Of a DNA stretch of 64,000 bases, positions 47,905-56,643 are shown piece after piece (the first letter of the stretch is position 1; every line of letters begins with the position of its first letter). The notes beneath the pieces are model-generated. The model worked only from the letters and a program-made list of their open reading frames with translations. It ran no database searches and had not been told where the DNA came from. The position numbers and the translations under genes are program-made. The DNA lies in the NCBI RefSeq assembly GCF_000382285.1, contig NZ_KB907936.1, positions 1 to 64,000 of the forward strand, given 5' to 3'. This stretch comes from Solimonas variicoloris DSM 15731 (GTDB lineage Bacteria > Pseudomonadota > Gammaproteobacteria > Nevskiales > Nevskiaceae).

Positions 47905-48930
47905 ATGCCGCACGATCACGCCCCTGACGATCACCACCACGCGCACGATCACGCGTCCGCGCACCGGCATGCGCCGCACGCCGTGCACGCTGCGCCGCAC
48001 GTCCACGGCGCCGGCCATCATGAGCACGGCCACGACCATCACGGTCATGGTCCGCACCTGCATGGCGTCGGCGCGTCGGAGCGCAAGCTGTTCTGGGCGC
48101 TGCTGCTGACCGGCGGCTTCATGTTCGCGGAGGCGATCGGCGGCCTGGTCGCCGGTTCGCTGGCGCTGCTGGCCGACGCCGCGCACATGCTGACCGACGC
48201 GGCGGCGCTGGCGATGGCCTTCGTCGCCGTGCGTGCCGCGCGCCGGCCGGCGACGCCGGCGATGAGCTACGGCCATCACCGCTGGCAGGTGCTCGCCGCC
48301 TTCGTCAACGGCCTCGGCCTGCTGGCGCTCGCGGTCTGGATCCTGGCCGAGGCGCTGACCCGGCTCTGGGAGCCGGTCGCGGTGCAGGGACGCGTCGTCG
48401 TCGTCATCGCCGTGCTCGGCCTGCTCGTCAATCTCGCCTCGTTCGCGATCCTGTCCGGCGGCGAACAGAACCTCAACGTGCGCGGCGCGCTCGCGCACGT
48501 GATGGGCGATCTGCTCGGCAGCGTCGCGGCGCTGGTCGCCGGTGCGCTGATCTGGGGCTTCGGCTGGATGATCGCCGATCCGCTGCTGTCGGCGCTGGTC
48601 GCCCTGCTGATGCTGCGCACCGGCTGGTCGATCGCGCGCCAGGCCGCGCACGTGCTGCTCGAAGGCACGCCGGAAGGACTCGACGAGCGTTCGATCGCCA
48701 GCGCGATCGAAGCCGACGTCGAAGCGGTGGCGAGCGTCCATCACGTCCACGCCTGGTCGCTGACCGACGACCGGCCGGTCGTCACGCTGCACGCGACGCT
48801 GCGCGAGAACGTCGGCCGCGACGCCGCCCTGTCGGCGATCCAGCGCGTGCTGCAGGCCCGCTTCGGCATCACCCACAGCACGATCCAGATCGAAGAGCAG
48901 GCCTGCGCCGGCGTCGGCTGCGTGCCCTGA
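47905..48930 (+). CDS. Cation diffusion facilitator (zinc/cobalt exporter) with His-rich N-terminus
   Basis: A 341-residue inner-membrane metal/proton antiporter. The first 53 residues contain 22 histidines, a metal-binding tail. Six helices follow, with the metal-site pairs HMLTD in ALLADAAHMLTDAAA and HVMGD in ALAHVMGDLLGSV. A cytoplasmic ferredoxin-like domain ends the protein. The HxxxD/HxxxD arrangement points to zinc (CzcD-like), though cobalt or nickel (DmeF-like) is possible. Confidence 0.93.
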   Translation: MPHDHAPDDHHHAHDHASAHRHAPHAVHAAPHVHGAGHHEHGHDHHGHGPHLHGVGASERKLFWALLLTGGFMFAEAIGGLVAGSLALLADAAHMLTDAAALAMAFVAVRAARRPATPAMSYGHHRWQVLAAFVNGLGLLALAVWILAEALTRLWEPVAVQGRVVVVIAVLGLLVNLASFAILSGGEQNLNVRGALAHVMGDLLGSVAALVAGALIWGFGWMIADPLLSALVALLMLRTGWSIARQAAHVLLEGTPEGLDERSIASAIEADVEAVASVHHVHAWSLTDDRPVVTLHATLRENVGRDAALSAIQRVLQARFGITHSTIQIEEQACAGVGCVP

Positions 48931-49031
48931 CGGGTGCCGGGTCGCCGGTGCGGCCGGTGCGTCTTCACGCGTCTGTCATCGCTGCCGGTTAGCGTGCGCG
49001 CCCCGCTCCACGCGATACCCGGGTTCGTCCG

Positions 49032-49931
49032 ATGCGCATGCTTGCTCCGCTGCTTCTCGCCTGCGCGTTCGTGGCGCTGCCGGGCTGCCAGGACGGAGGC
49101 TCCGGCCCGTCGGGCGGGGCGGCGATCGAGCGCTTCGTCGTCGCGCAGCCGGCGCTGACCGAGTCATCGGGCCTGGCCCGCTCCGGGCGCAGCCCCGGCG
49201 TGTACTGGAGTCACAACGACAGCGGCGGTCCGACCGACCTCTACGCCTTCGACGCACAGGGAGCGGCGCGCGGCGTGCTGCATGTGCAGGGTGCGCTCAA
49301 TCTCGACTGGGAAGACATCAGCGGCTTCGTCGAGGACGGCGTGCCGCGCCTGCTGGTCGCCGACGTCGGCGACAACAGCGCCCTGCGTCCGGCCGTGCGC
49401 CTCTACGTGCTCGACGAGCCGGCGCTCGACGCGGCCGGCGCGGCGCTCGAGACCCGCGTATCGCGCAGCTTCGCGCTGGTCTATCCGGACGGGCCGCGCG
49501 ATTGCGAGGCGGTCGCGGTCGACGCCGAGGAAGGCAGCGTCTACCTGCTCAGCAAGCGCGACGCCGTGCCGCGGCTGTATCGCGTGCCGCTGCATCCGGT
49601 TTCGCCGCTGGTCGTCGCCGAAGCGCTCGGCGAAATCAGCATCCCGCGCGCGGCCGCCGACGCGCCGGACCCGGAGTCGATCAACTGGGTGACGTCGATG
49701 GATTTCGCGGCCGATGCGCGCCGCGCCGCGGTCGTCACGCTGACTCGCGCCTACATCTATACGCGCGCCGAGGGCGAGAGCTGGGCGCAGGCCTTTGCGC
49801 GTCCACCGAAATCGTACGCGGTGCCGGACGATCCGCAGATCGAGGCGATCGCCTGGAGCGCCGACGCTGGCGAGCTGTTGCTGACCTCGGAAGGCGAGCC
49901 GACGCCGGCGGCACGGCTGCGCGTCGACTGA
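49032..49931 (+). CDS. Uncharacterised lipoprotein, probable beta-propeller
   Basis: A 299-residue protein with a lipobox (ALPGC, Cys19). The body has repeated strand-rich segments, including SSGLARSGRSPGVYWSHNDSGG, NLDWEDISGF and DCEAVAVDAEEGSVYLLSKRD, suggestive of a propeller fold seen in exported phytase-like or integral proteins. No catalytic motif is clear. It stands alone, converging on lpxH with a 21-base gap. Confidence 0.8.
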   Translation: MRMLAPLLLACAFVALPGCQDGGSGPSGGAAIERFVVAQPALTESSGLARSGRSPGVYWSHNDSGGPTDLYAFDAQGAARGVLHVQGALNLDWEDISGFVEDGVPRLLVADVGDNSALRPAVRLYVLDEPALDAAGAALETRVSRSFALVYPDGPRDCEAVAVDAEEGSVYLLSKRDAVPRLYRVPLHPVSPLVVAEALGEISIPRAAADAPDPESINWVTSMDFAADARRAAVVTLTRAYIYTRAEGESWAQAFARPPKSYAVPDDPQIEAIAWSADAGELLLTSEGEPTPAARLRVD

Positions 49932-49952
49932 TGAGCCGCTCGCGACGCCGCC

Positions 49953-50675
49953 TCAGCGCTCGATGCAGCGCCGCACGCAGCCCTGCGCGTCGACGCTGAG
50001 ATACTCCATGCGCTGCGGATGCCAGTCGGCCAGCACCAGCCGCGTGCCGCGCTGCGGGCCGAGCCGCAGCAGATGGTCGGCCGGCCGGTGCGTGTGGCCG
50101 TGGATCAGGCGCGTCACGCCGTAGCGCCGCATTGTCGCCTGCACGGTCTGCTCGTTGACGTCCATGATCGCCGCCGGCTTGTTGCGCTTTTCGGCGCCGC
50201 TCTGCCGGCGCAGGCCGCCGGCGATGCGGTGGCGGCGCGCCTTTGGCAGACGCAGGAACAGCCATTGTGCGACGCGGTTGTGCGCGAAGCGCCGCCAGCG
50301 CTGGTAGCGCCGGTCGTCGGTGCAGAGCAGATCGCCGTGCGACAGCAGCGTCGGCACGCCGCCAAGTTCGACGACGAGCGGATCGCGCAGGATCTGCACG
50401 CCGCTCGCCTGCGCACAGCGGCGACCGACCAGAAAGTCGCGGTTGCCGGCGATGAAGTAGACCGGCACGCCGCTCGCGGTCAGCGCGCGAAGTGCGGCGA
50501 TCTCCGGCGCGTAGTCCTCGAGCCCGACATCGTCGCCGACCCAGTACTCGAACAGGTCGCCGAGGATGTAGACGCCTTGCGCCTGCCGCGCCGGGCCGGC
50601 GAGGAAATGCCGAAAGCCCTCGCGCAGCGGCGAGGGCTCGTTCGGCAGGTGCAGGTCCGACAGCAGCAGGATCAT
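49953..50675 (-). CDS. lpxH: UDP-2,3-diacylglucosamine diphosphatase
   Basis: Lipid A pathway enzyme that makes lipid X at the inner membrane, 240 residues. The calcineurin-like metal motifs are all present: SDLHL, GDLFEYW, AGNRDFLVG, SHGD and HGHTHRP. The gene pair ppiB-lpxH on one strand is as in E. coli. The 141-base gap up to ppiB holds only an 11-bp inverted repeat (GCTGCGGGATG) with a long loop. Confidence 0.95.
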   Translation of the reverse strand: MILLLSDLHLPNEPSPLREGFRHFLAGPARQAQGVYILGDLFEYWVGDDVGLEDYAPEIAALRALTASGVPVYFIAGNRDFLVGRRCAQASGVQILRDPLVVELGGVPTLLSHGDLLCTDDRRYQRWRRFAHNRVAQWLFLRLPKARRHRIAGGLRRQSGAEKRNKPAAIMDVNEQTVQATMRRYGVTRLIHGHTHRPADHLLRLGPQRGTRLVLADWHPQRMEYLSVDAQGCVRRCIER

Positions 50676-50816
50676 GCGGCGGTCCCGGCTGCGGGATGCT
50701 TCGGCAGTGCGCGGCGCGCGGCGACGATGCCATCCCGCAGCGTCATCCGATCCGGCCAGGCGGCTGCATGATTTCCCACTCGCGGCGCTCGCGCACGCAA
50801 TGACGAAGCCGGGCGC

Positions 50817-51326
50817 TCAGAGCACCGTGACCTTGTCGATGACGACTTGCGTGACCGGCACGTCGCGGCCGAACGGACGCGCGTTGCCGGTCGGCGTTTC
50901 GGCGATCTTGTCGACGATGTCGAGGCCCGAGGTGACCTTGCCGAACACCGCGTAGCCGTAGCCGTCCTGGCCCGGATAGTTCAGGAAGTCGTTGTCGCCG
51001 TGGTTGATGAAGAACTGCGAGGTCGCCGAGTTCGGATCCGAGGTGCGCGCCATGGCGATGGTGCCGCGGTCGTTCTTCAGGCCGTTGTTCGATTCGATCG
51101 CGATCGGCGCGCGCGTGCGGCGCTGGCCGTACTCGCTGTCGTAGCCGCCGCCCTGGATCATGAAGCCCTTGATCACGCGGTGGAAGACGAGGCCGTCGTA
51201 GTGGCCGTCGTTGGCGTACTGCACGAAGTTGGCGACGGTCTTCGGCGCCTTGGCGGCGTCGAGTTCGAGTTCGATCGCGCCGAGCGTGGTGTCGATGCGG
51301 ACGCGGACGGGGCTGGTGTCGGTCAT
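50817..51326 (-). CDS. ppiB: Peptidyl-prolyl cis-trans isomerase B (cyclophilin)
   Basis: Cytoplasmic cyclophilin of 169 residues without a signal peptide. The active-site sequence is FHRVIKGFMIQGGGY, with SQFFIN and the substrate-pocket AMARTSDPNSA. It speeds proline isomerisation in folding proteins. It lies between dusA and lpxH on the same strand. Confidence 0.95.
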   Translation of the reverse strand: MTDTSPVRVRIDTTLGAIELELDAAKAPKTVANFVQYANDGHYDGLVFHRVIKGFMIQGGGYDSEYGQRRTRAPIAIESNNGLKNDRGTIAMARTSDPNSATSQFFINHGDNDFLNYPGQDGYGYAVFGKVTSGLDIVDKIAETPTGNARPFGRDVPVTQVVIDKVTVL

Positions 51327-51359
51327 GACGGTTTTCCGGTGGTGGGATTTCGAATGTCG

Positions 51360-52376
51360 TTATGCAGCGGCCGGCGAGGGTAGCGCATCCATCGCCTCGC
51401 GTGCCGCGGCGAGCAGCGTGGCGTCGCTGCCGGGCCGCGTGGCACGCTCCGAGAGCACGCGGCGGAAGGCGCGGCCGCCGGGCTGGTTGCGGTACAGGCC
51501 GAGGATGTGACGGGTGATGTGGTTCAGCGCGGTACCGCCGCCGGCGAGCTGTTGCGCGGCATAGTCCTGCATGCGCGCCAGGATCTCGTCGCGGCTCGCG
51601 ACCGGATGCTCGTCGCCGAACAGGCGCGCGTCGACGTCGGCGAGCACGTAAGGGTTCTCGTAGACCTCGCGGCCGAGCATCACGCCGTCGACCTGCGCCA
51701 GATGCGTGGTGCAGGCGTCGAGGCTGCGCACGCCGCCGTTGAGCACGATCGTCAGCTGCGGGAATTCCTGCTTCAGGCGGTAGACCGCCTCGTAGCGCAG
51801 CGGCGGAATCTCGCGGTTCTCCTTCGGCGACAGGCCCTTGAGCCAGGCCTTGCGCGCATGGACGATGAAGACCTCGCAGCCGGCATTGGCGATGGCGTCG
51901 ACGAAGCGGCGCATGAAGTCGTACTCGTCCGAATCGTCGACGCCGATGCGGTGCTTGACGGTGACGGGCCGCGCGGTCGCGGCGCGCATCGCGCGCACGG
52001 CGGCGGCGACCTGAGCCGGCTCGTGCATCAGGCAGGCGCCGAAGCCGCCGCCCTGCACGCGGTCGGACGGACAGCCGCAGTTGAGGTTGATTTCGTCGTA
52101 GCCGAACTGCTCGCCGATCTCGGCGCAGCGGGCCAGCGCATCGGCGTCCGAGCCGCCGAGCTGCAGCGCCAGCGGATGCTCGGCAGCGTCGAAGCGCAGG
52201 TGTCGCTCGCGGTCGCCGTGCAGGATCGCGCCGGTCGTCACCATCTCCGTGTACAGCCGCGCATGCCGCGAGATCTGGCGCAGGAAATAGCGGCAGTGGC
52301 GGTCGGTCCAGTCGAGCATCGGCGCGACGCAGAAGCGCCAGGGGCTGGACGGATCGGGGCGGACGGAAACAGGCAT
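51360..52376 (-). CDS. dusA: tRNA-dihydrouridine(20/20a) synthase
   Basis: Flavoenzyme reducing uridine 20/20a of tRNA, 338 residues. The FMN barrel starts with RFCVAPMLDWTDRHCRYF. The catalytic cysteine is in LNCGCPSDRVQGGGFGACLM, and IVLNGGVRS and GVMLGREVYENPY bind the cofactor. These are signatures of DusA rather than DusB or DusC. It is first of the dusA-ppiB-lpxH group. Confidence 0.95.
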   Translation of the reverse strand: MPVSVRPDPSSPWRFCVAPMLDWTDRHCRYFLRQISRHARLYTEMVTTGAILHGDRERHLRFDAAEHPLALQLGGSDADALARCAEIGEQFGYDEINLNCGCPSDRVQGGGFGACLMHEPAQVAAAVRAMRAATARPVTVKHRIGVDDSDEYDFMRRFVDAIANAGCEVFIVHARKAWLKGLSPKENREIPPLRYEAVYRLKQEFPQLTIVLNGGVRSLDACTTHLAQVDGVMLGREVYENPYVLADVDARLFGDEHPVASRDEILARMQDYAAQQLAGGGTALNHITRHILGLYRNQPGGRAFRRVLSERATRPGSDATLLAAAREAMDALPSPAAA

Positions 52377-52453
52377 CGGCAGGCGCGGCGGGGCGGCCGC
52401 GCATTATCGTCGATCCGGCGGGCGCCATGCGGCCGCACCCGCCGGCGCCGGGC

Positions 52454-53281
52454 TCAGGGGCTGCGCGCGGCGAACCAGTCGAGCAGCAGGCGGTTGATGT
52501 CGTCGGCGCGGTCGATCTGCAGCCAGTGCGAAGCGTGCTCGATGCGCGCATAGCGCCACGGCCCGGTGACCTGGCGCTGCGAATCGCGCATCTGGCTTTC
52601 GGCGAGTGCGAAGTCGCCGTCGCTCCACAGGCCGAAGACCGGCAGCGGCGTCTTGCCGTAGCGGCCGGTCAGGACGCGCCAGGCGTTGGCGCGGTACCAG
52701 CGCAGACCGGCGGTCAGCCGGCCTGGGCGCGACAGCGCCGCGACGCGCGCCTCGGCTTCGTCGGCGGCACTGAGGCTGCGCAGCGCGCGCCAGTTGCCGG
52801 CGGGCAGCAGCGTTTCGGCGAGACCGGGGACGAGGAACATGAACGCGTACCAGCCGCGCAGCTTCTGCTCGATGCCGCGCCGGTACTCGGCCGGGTGGCC
52901 GACCGACATCGCCACGTAGCTGTGCCAGCGCTGCGGCGCGTCGATCGCCAGCTGCCAGCCGACCACCGCGCCCCAGTCGTGACCGACCAGGCGCACCGGC
53001 TCGCGCACGTCGAGCGCGTCGAGCAGGCCGAGCATGTCGTCGCGCAGGTGTTCGAGGCAGTAGTCGCGCACGCGCGGCGCCAGATCGCTGTCGCCGCAGC
53101 CGCGCTGGTCGGGCGCGATGATGCGGTAGCCGGCCGCCGCGAGCACGCCGATCTGCTGTTGCCAGACGCGGTGCGTGTCGGGGAAGCCGTGCAGCAGCAG
53201 CACCGGCGGACCTTCGCCCGCCAGCGCCACGTTGAAGTTCAGACCGTTCGCCGCAACCCGGCGGTATTCGATGCCGTCCAT
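52454..53281 (-). CDS. Alpha/beta hydrolase, epoxide hydrolase-like
   Basis: A 275-residue hydrolase with HGFPDTHRVW (oxyanion region), nucleophile Asp102 in VGHDWGAVVG and a C-terminal HASHWLQ with the catalytic His252. An Asp nucleophile points to an epoxide hydrolase or haloalkane dehalogenase, not an esterase. AGGAG sits correctly for the ATG at 53281; the ATG at 53287 is too close to it. It follows the next hydrolase by about 30 bases and is probably in the same operon. Confidence 0.87.
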   Translation of the reverse strand: MDGIEYRRVAANGLNFNVALAGEGPPVLLLHGFPDTHRVWQQQIGVLAAAGYRIIAPDQRGCGDSDLAPRVRDYCLEHLRDDMLGLLDALDVREPVRLVGHDWGAVVGWQLAIDAPQRWHSYVAMSVGHPAEYRRGIEQKLRGWYAFMFLVPGLAETLLPAGNWRALRSLSAADEAEARVAALSRPGRLTAGLRWYRANAWRVLTGRYGKTPLPVFGLWSDGDFALAESQMRDSQRQVTGPWRYARIEHASHWLQIDRADDINRLLLDWFAARSP

Positions 53282-53310
53282 GGCCATGCTCCTGGTTCTT
53301 AGCACGCAGC

Positions 53311-54252
53311 TCAGGGAGCCGGCGCCAGGCCGGCGCGGAACGCCTTGTAGTCGGCGGCGGCACGGTACGGCGCCTCGAGCATCGGCAGATGGCCGGTGTC
53401 GGGCATGACGATCAGCTGCGAGTTCGGCAATGCCTTGTGCAGGATTTCGGCGCCGGAGACGTCGAGCACACGGTCGTCCTGGCCCCAGACGATCAGCGTC
53501 GGCGTCGGCAGGCCGGCGACCTGCCGTTCGAGGAAGGCGGGCGTGGCCGAAAGCTCGCGGAAGATCCGCGTATGCAGCGGATAGTTCGCGGCGGCGGCGG
53601 CGGCGAGTTCGCGCTTGACGCTGTACGGCACCGGCGGCTGGTGGCTCATGACGATGGCCATGACGCGCGCGAAGTCGTCCGGGGTCTTGGCGAATAGCAG
53701 GAACTCGCCGCGCTCGCGGTAGGCGCGGAACATTTCCGATTCCTGCGCCGAACCGACGCCGGCCGGCGCCAGCAGCCACAGGCTCTGCACGCGTTCCGGA
53801 TGGGCGCGCGCGAAGGCGAGCACGATCGCACCGCCCATCGAACTGCCGCCGAGGTGCGCGCGCGCGATCTGCAGCGCGTCGAGGAACTGCGCCAGGTGCT
53901 CGACCTGCGCCTGGATCGAGTAGTCGGCGTCGGCCGGCTTGCTGCTCTCGCCGAAGCCCGGCAGGTCGAGCGCGACGAGGCGGCCGACACCACGCAGGAA
54001 CGGCGCGGCCTGCGCGAAATTGTCCTTGTCGGCGCCGATGCCGTGCACCAGCACCAGCGGCTCGCCGCGGCCGCCGTCGAGATAGGCGATCTCGAAGCCC
54101 GGAATCTGCACGGTCTTGCGCGTCAGGCCGCCGAGCGCGTGCTGCACGGCCATCGCGCCGTGCGCCATCGGCTTCGGGAACAGGTGATCGGCGCCGACGT
54201 AGACGATCGCGACGAGCACGAGCGCAGCCAGCAGCTTGAACAGAAACTTCAT
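53311..54252 (-). CDS. Membrane-anchored alpha/beta hydrolase (esterase/lipase-like)
   Basis: A 313-residue protein with an N-terminal anchor (LFKLLAALVLVAIVYVGADHLF). The hydrolase core has VLVHGIGADKDNF, nucleophile Ser in GGSSMGG and a C-terminal DTGHLPMLEAP. The Ser nucleophile suggests ester hydrolysis in the periplasm or at the membrane. GGGGGAG precedes the ATG at 54252. It lies 58 bases after the TetR gene and is on the same strand. Confidence 0.87.
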   Translation of the reverse strand: MKFLFKLLAALVLVAIVYVGADHLFPKPMAHGAMAVQHALGGLTRKTVQIPGFEIAYLDGGRGEPLVLVHGIGADKDNFAQAAPFLRGVGRLVALDLPGFGESSKPADADYSIQAQVEHLAQFLDALQIARAHLGGSSMGGAIVLAFARAHPERVQSLWLLAPAGVGSAQESEMFRAYRERGEFLLFAKTPDDFARVMAIVMSHQPPVPYSVKRELAAAAAANYPLHTRIFRELSATPAFLERQVAGLPTPTLIVWGQDDRVLDVSGAEILHKALPNSQLIVMPDTGHLPMLEAPYRAAADYKAFRAGLAPAP

Positions 54253-54310
54253 CTGGAAACTCCCCCTTTGGTGATGGTTTGAATGATGTACCGATCGGCG
54301 CTGGCGGCGC

Positions 54311-55006
54311 TCAGCCGCGCCGGGCGGGCGGCGGCTTGCCGGCTGCCGCAAGCTGGCCGATGCGGCGCTCGGCCTCGGTGCCGGCGGCGTCGTAGAACAG
54401 CACGCAGTGCTCGACGATGGTCTCCAGCGGCGCCTTGAAGCCGTTGAAGGCCCAGTGCATGACCAGGTAGACGGTCGAGCCGACCAGGCCGTTGGCGACC
54501 AGCTGCGCGTCGACGCCGTGCTTGGGCAGCTGCGGATACAGCGACAGGATCAGCGAGCCGACGATGTCGGCGAAGCTCTGCGTCGCCAGCTGCGACTGGC
54601 GGCTGACCTCGGCGCTGACGGTCAGCGCGTCGATCAGCAGGATGCGCGACAGGCGCGGATCGTCGCGCAGCGTTTCCAGGAAGGCGCGGACCGCGGCGCG
54701 TGCCATGGTCTGCACGTCGCGCGGCGGCTGGCCGAGCGCGCGCATCACCGCCGCGCGAATGGTGCCGATCGCCTGGTGGTAGACGGCCAGGAACAGGTCT
54801 TCGCGGTTGGCGAAGGACTCGTAGAAATAGCGCTCGGTGAGGTGCGCCTCGGCGCAGATCTCGCGCACGCCGACGGCGTGATAGCCCTTGCCGCCGAACG
54901 CGTTGAGGCCGGCCGCGATCAGCTGTTCGCGACGCTGGCGCTGGCGTTCCTGCGGATCGAGGCCGCGAAAGCGGCGGCCGGGTGCGGGGGGCTTCGACCT
55001 TGTCAT
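54311..55006 (-). CDS. TetR-family repressor of the monooxygenase locus
   Basis: A 231-residue TetR regulator with its HTH at about residues 38-62 (VGVREICAEAHLTERYFYESFANREDLF). The start is set at the ATG at 55006; the frame is open upstream but that would place the start inside the operator region. It is divergent from the monooxygenase gene, 75 bases apart, with two dyads between them, so it probably represses both sides. Ligand unknown. Confidence 0.9.
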   Translation of the reverse strand: MTRSKPPAPGRRFRGLDPQERQRQRREQLIAAGLNAFGGKGYHAVGVREICAEAHLTERYFYESFANREDLFLAVYHQAIGTIRAAVMRALGQPPRDVQTMARAAVRAFLETLRDDPRLSRILLIDALTVSAEVSRQSQLATQSFADIVGSLILSLYPQLPKHGVDAQLVANGLVGSTVYLVMHWAFNGFKAPLETIVEHCVLFYDAAGTEAERRIGQLAAAGKPPPARRG

Positions 55007-55015
55007 CGACCAATG

Positions 55016-55035
55016 TTGACATGAACGGTTGTCAA
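55016..55035. promoter_or_regulatory. Operator-like dyad 1 (TTGACA-N8-TGTCAA)
   Basis: TTGACA and TGTCAA are exact inverted half-sites with an 8-base spacer, 9 bases upstream of the TetR start. The left arm could also be a -35 box. Same half-site family as dyad 2. Confidence 0.6.
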
Positions 55036-55044
55036 AATGTAACG

Positions 55045-55062
55045 TGACAACACTGGTTGTCA
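55045..55062. promoter_or_regulatory. Operator-like dyad 2 (TGACAAC-N4-GTTGTCA)
   Basis: A perfect 7-bp inverted repeat with the 4-base centre ACTG, 19 bases before the monooxygenase start. Symmetry, size and the divergent TetR context make it the best operator candidate in the window. Confidence 0.65.
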
Positions 55063-55081
55063 ATTAACGAGGGGAGCGGCG

Positions 55082-56605
55082 ATGGCGTTCGATACGAGCC
55101 GGGCAGGCGAGCAGCCGATGTCGGTGCTGATCATCGGGACCGGGTTTTCCGGGCTCGGCATGGCGGTGCGGCTGCGCCAGGCCGGCTTCGAGGATTTCGC
55201 GCTGCTCGAGCGTGCGCAGAGTGTCGGCGGCACCTGGCGCGACAACCGCTACCCGGGCTGTGCCTGCGACGTGCAGTCGCATCTGTATTCGTTCTCGTTC
55301 GACCAAAACCCGGAATGGTCGCGCATGTTCGCGCAGCAGCCGGAGATCGAGCGCTACCTGCAGGGCGTCGCCGAGCGCTACGATCTGCTGCGCCATGTGC
55401 GCTTCGGCACCGACGTGCGCAGCGCGCACTACGACGAGGCCGCCGCACTGTGGCGCGTGCGCAGCGCCGACGGCCGCGAGTTCGCCGGCCGCGTGCTGGT
55501 CTCCGGCATGGGCGCGCTGAGCAATCCGGCGCTGCCGAAGATCGCCGGCCTCGATCGCTTCCAGGGCAAGCTGTTCCACTCGGCGCAGTGGGATCACGAC
55601 TACGATCTGGCCGGCAAGCGCGTCGCCGTGATCGGGACCGGCGCCAGCGCGATCCAGTTCGTGCCGCAGATCGTGCCGAAGGTCGCGCACCTCGATCTGT
55701 ACCAGCGCACGCCGCCGTGGATCATGCCCAAGCCGGATCGCCCGATCTCGGCCGTCGAGCGCAAGCTGTTCCGCCGCCTGCCGTTCACGCAGACGCTGAT
55801 GCGCGCCGGGCTCTACGCCTTTCTCGAAACGCGCGTGCTCGGCTTCGTCGTCAATCCGAAGATCATGGCGCTGGTGCAGCGCCAGGCGCGCAAGCACATG
55901 GAGCGGCAGGTGCCGGACGCGGGGCTGCGCGCCAAGCTGACGCCGAACTACCGGATCGGCTGCAAGCGCGTGCTGATCTCCAATGACTACTATCCGGCGC
56001 TGATGCAGCCGCAGGTCGACGTCATCACCGACGAGGTGCGCGAGATCCGCGAGCAGGCGGTGGTCAGTGGCGACGGCCGGGTGCGTGAGGTCGACGCCAT
56101 CATCCTCGGCACCGGCTTCACTGTGCAGGACCCGATTCCGCGCGGCGCGATCTTCGGCCGCGGCGGCCGCGATCTCTGGGATACCTGGAAGGATCACGGC
56201 GTCGAGGCCTATCTGGGCGCGAGCGTCCACGGCTTCCCGAACTTCTTCATGCTGATGGGGCCGAACACCGGCCTCGGCCACACCTCGCAGGTTTACATGA
56301 TCGAGTCGCAGATCGCCTACGTGATGGACGCCATCCGCCAGATGCGGGCCCAGGGGCTGCGCGCGGTCGAGGTGCGGGCCGACGTGCAGCAGCGCTTCAA
56401 CGAGCGCGTGCAGGGCAACGTCAACACCGCGGTCTGGAACTCGGGCGGCTGCAAGAGCTGGTACCTCGACGCGCGCGGCCGCAATACCACGATCTGGCCG
56501 GGTTTCACCTTCATGTTCCGGCGCCAGACGCGGCATTTCCGCCTGCAGGATTATCTCGTCGAGCGCCTGGCCGCCTCGGCCACGGCGACGCCGGCGCGCA
56601 CCTGA
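55082..56605 (+). CDS. Flavin-containing (Baeyer-Villiger-type) monooxygenase
   Basis: A 507-residue FAD/NADPH enzyme that probably converts ketones to esters or lactones. It has the FAD loop IIGTGFSGLGMA (17-28), the Baeyer-Villiger-like fingerprint FQGKLFHSAQWDHD and the NADPH loop VIGTGASAIQ. GAGGGG lies before the ATG. It is divergent from TetR and followed by an SDR 38 bases later. Whether the substrate is a cyclic ketone, a steroid or an alkanone is unknown. Confidence 0.92.
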   Translation: MAFDTSRAGEQPMSVLIIGTGFSGLGMAVRLRQAGFEDFALLERAQSVGGTWRDNRYPGCACDVQSHLYSFSFDQNPEWSRMFAQQPEIERYLQGVAERYDLLRHVRFGTDVRSAHYDEAAALWRVRSADGREFAGRVLVSGMGALSNPALPKIAGLDRFQGKLFHSAQWDHDYDLAGKRVAVIGTGASAIQFVPQIVPKVAHLDLYQRTPPWIMPKPDRPISAVERKLFRRLPFTQTLMRAGLYAFLETRVLGFVVNPKIMALVQRQARKHMERQVPDAGLRAKLTPNYRIGCKRVLISNDYYPALMQPQVDVITDEVREIREQAVVSGDGRVREVDAIILGTGFTVQDPIPRGAIFGRGGRDLWDTWKDHGVEAYLGASVHGFPNFFMLMGPNTGLGHTSQVYMIESQIAYVMDAIRQMRAQGLRAVEVRADVQQRFNERVQGNVNTAVWNSGGCKSWYLDARGRNTTIWPGFTFMFRRQTRHFRLQDYLVERLAASATATPART

Positions 56606-56643
56606 TCGCACAGATTTCTTCGAACTTCAAAGAGGGGAGACAC

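Noticed and set aside
50676-50816. Possible small gene between lpxH and ppiB
   Set aside because: No frame with a plausible start and protein-like composition; only an 11-bp inverted repeat with a long loop.
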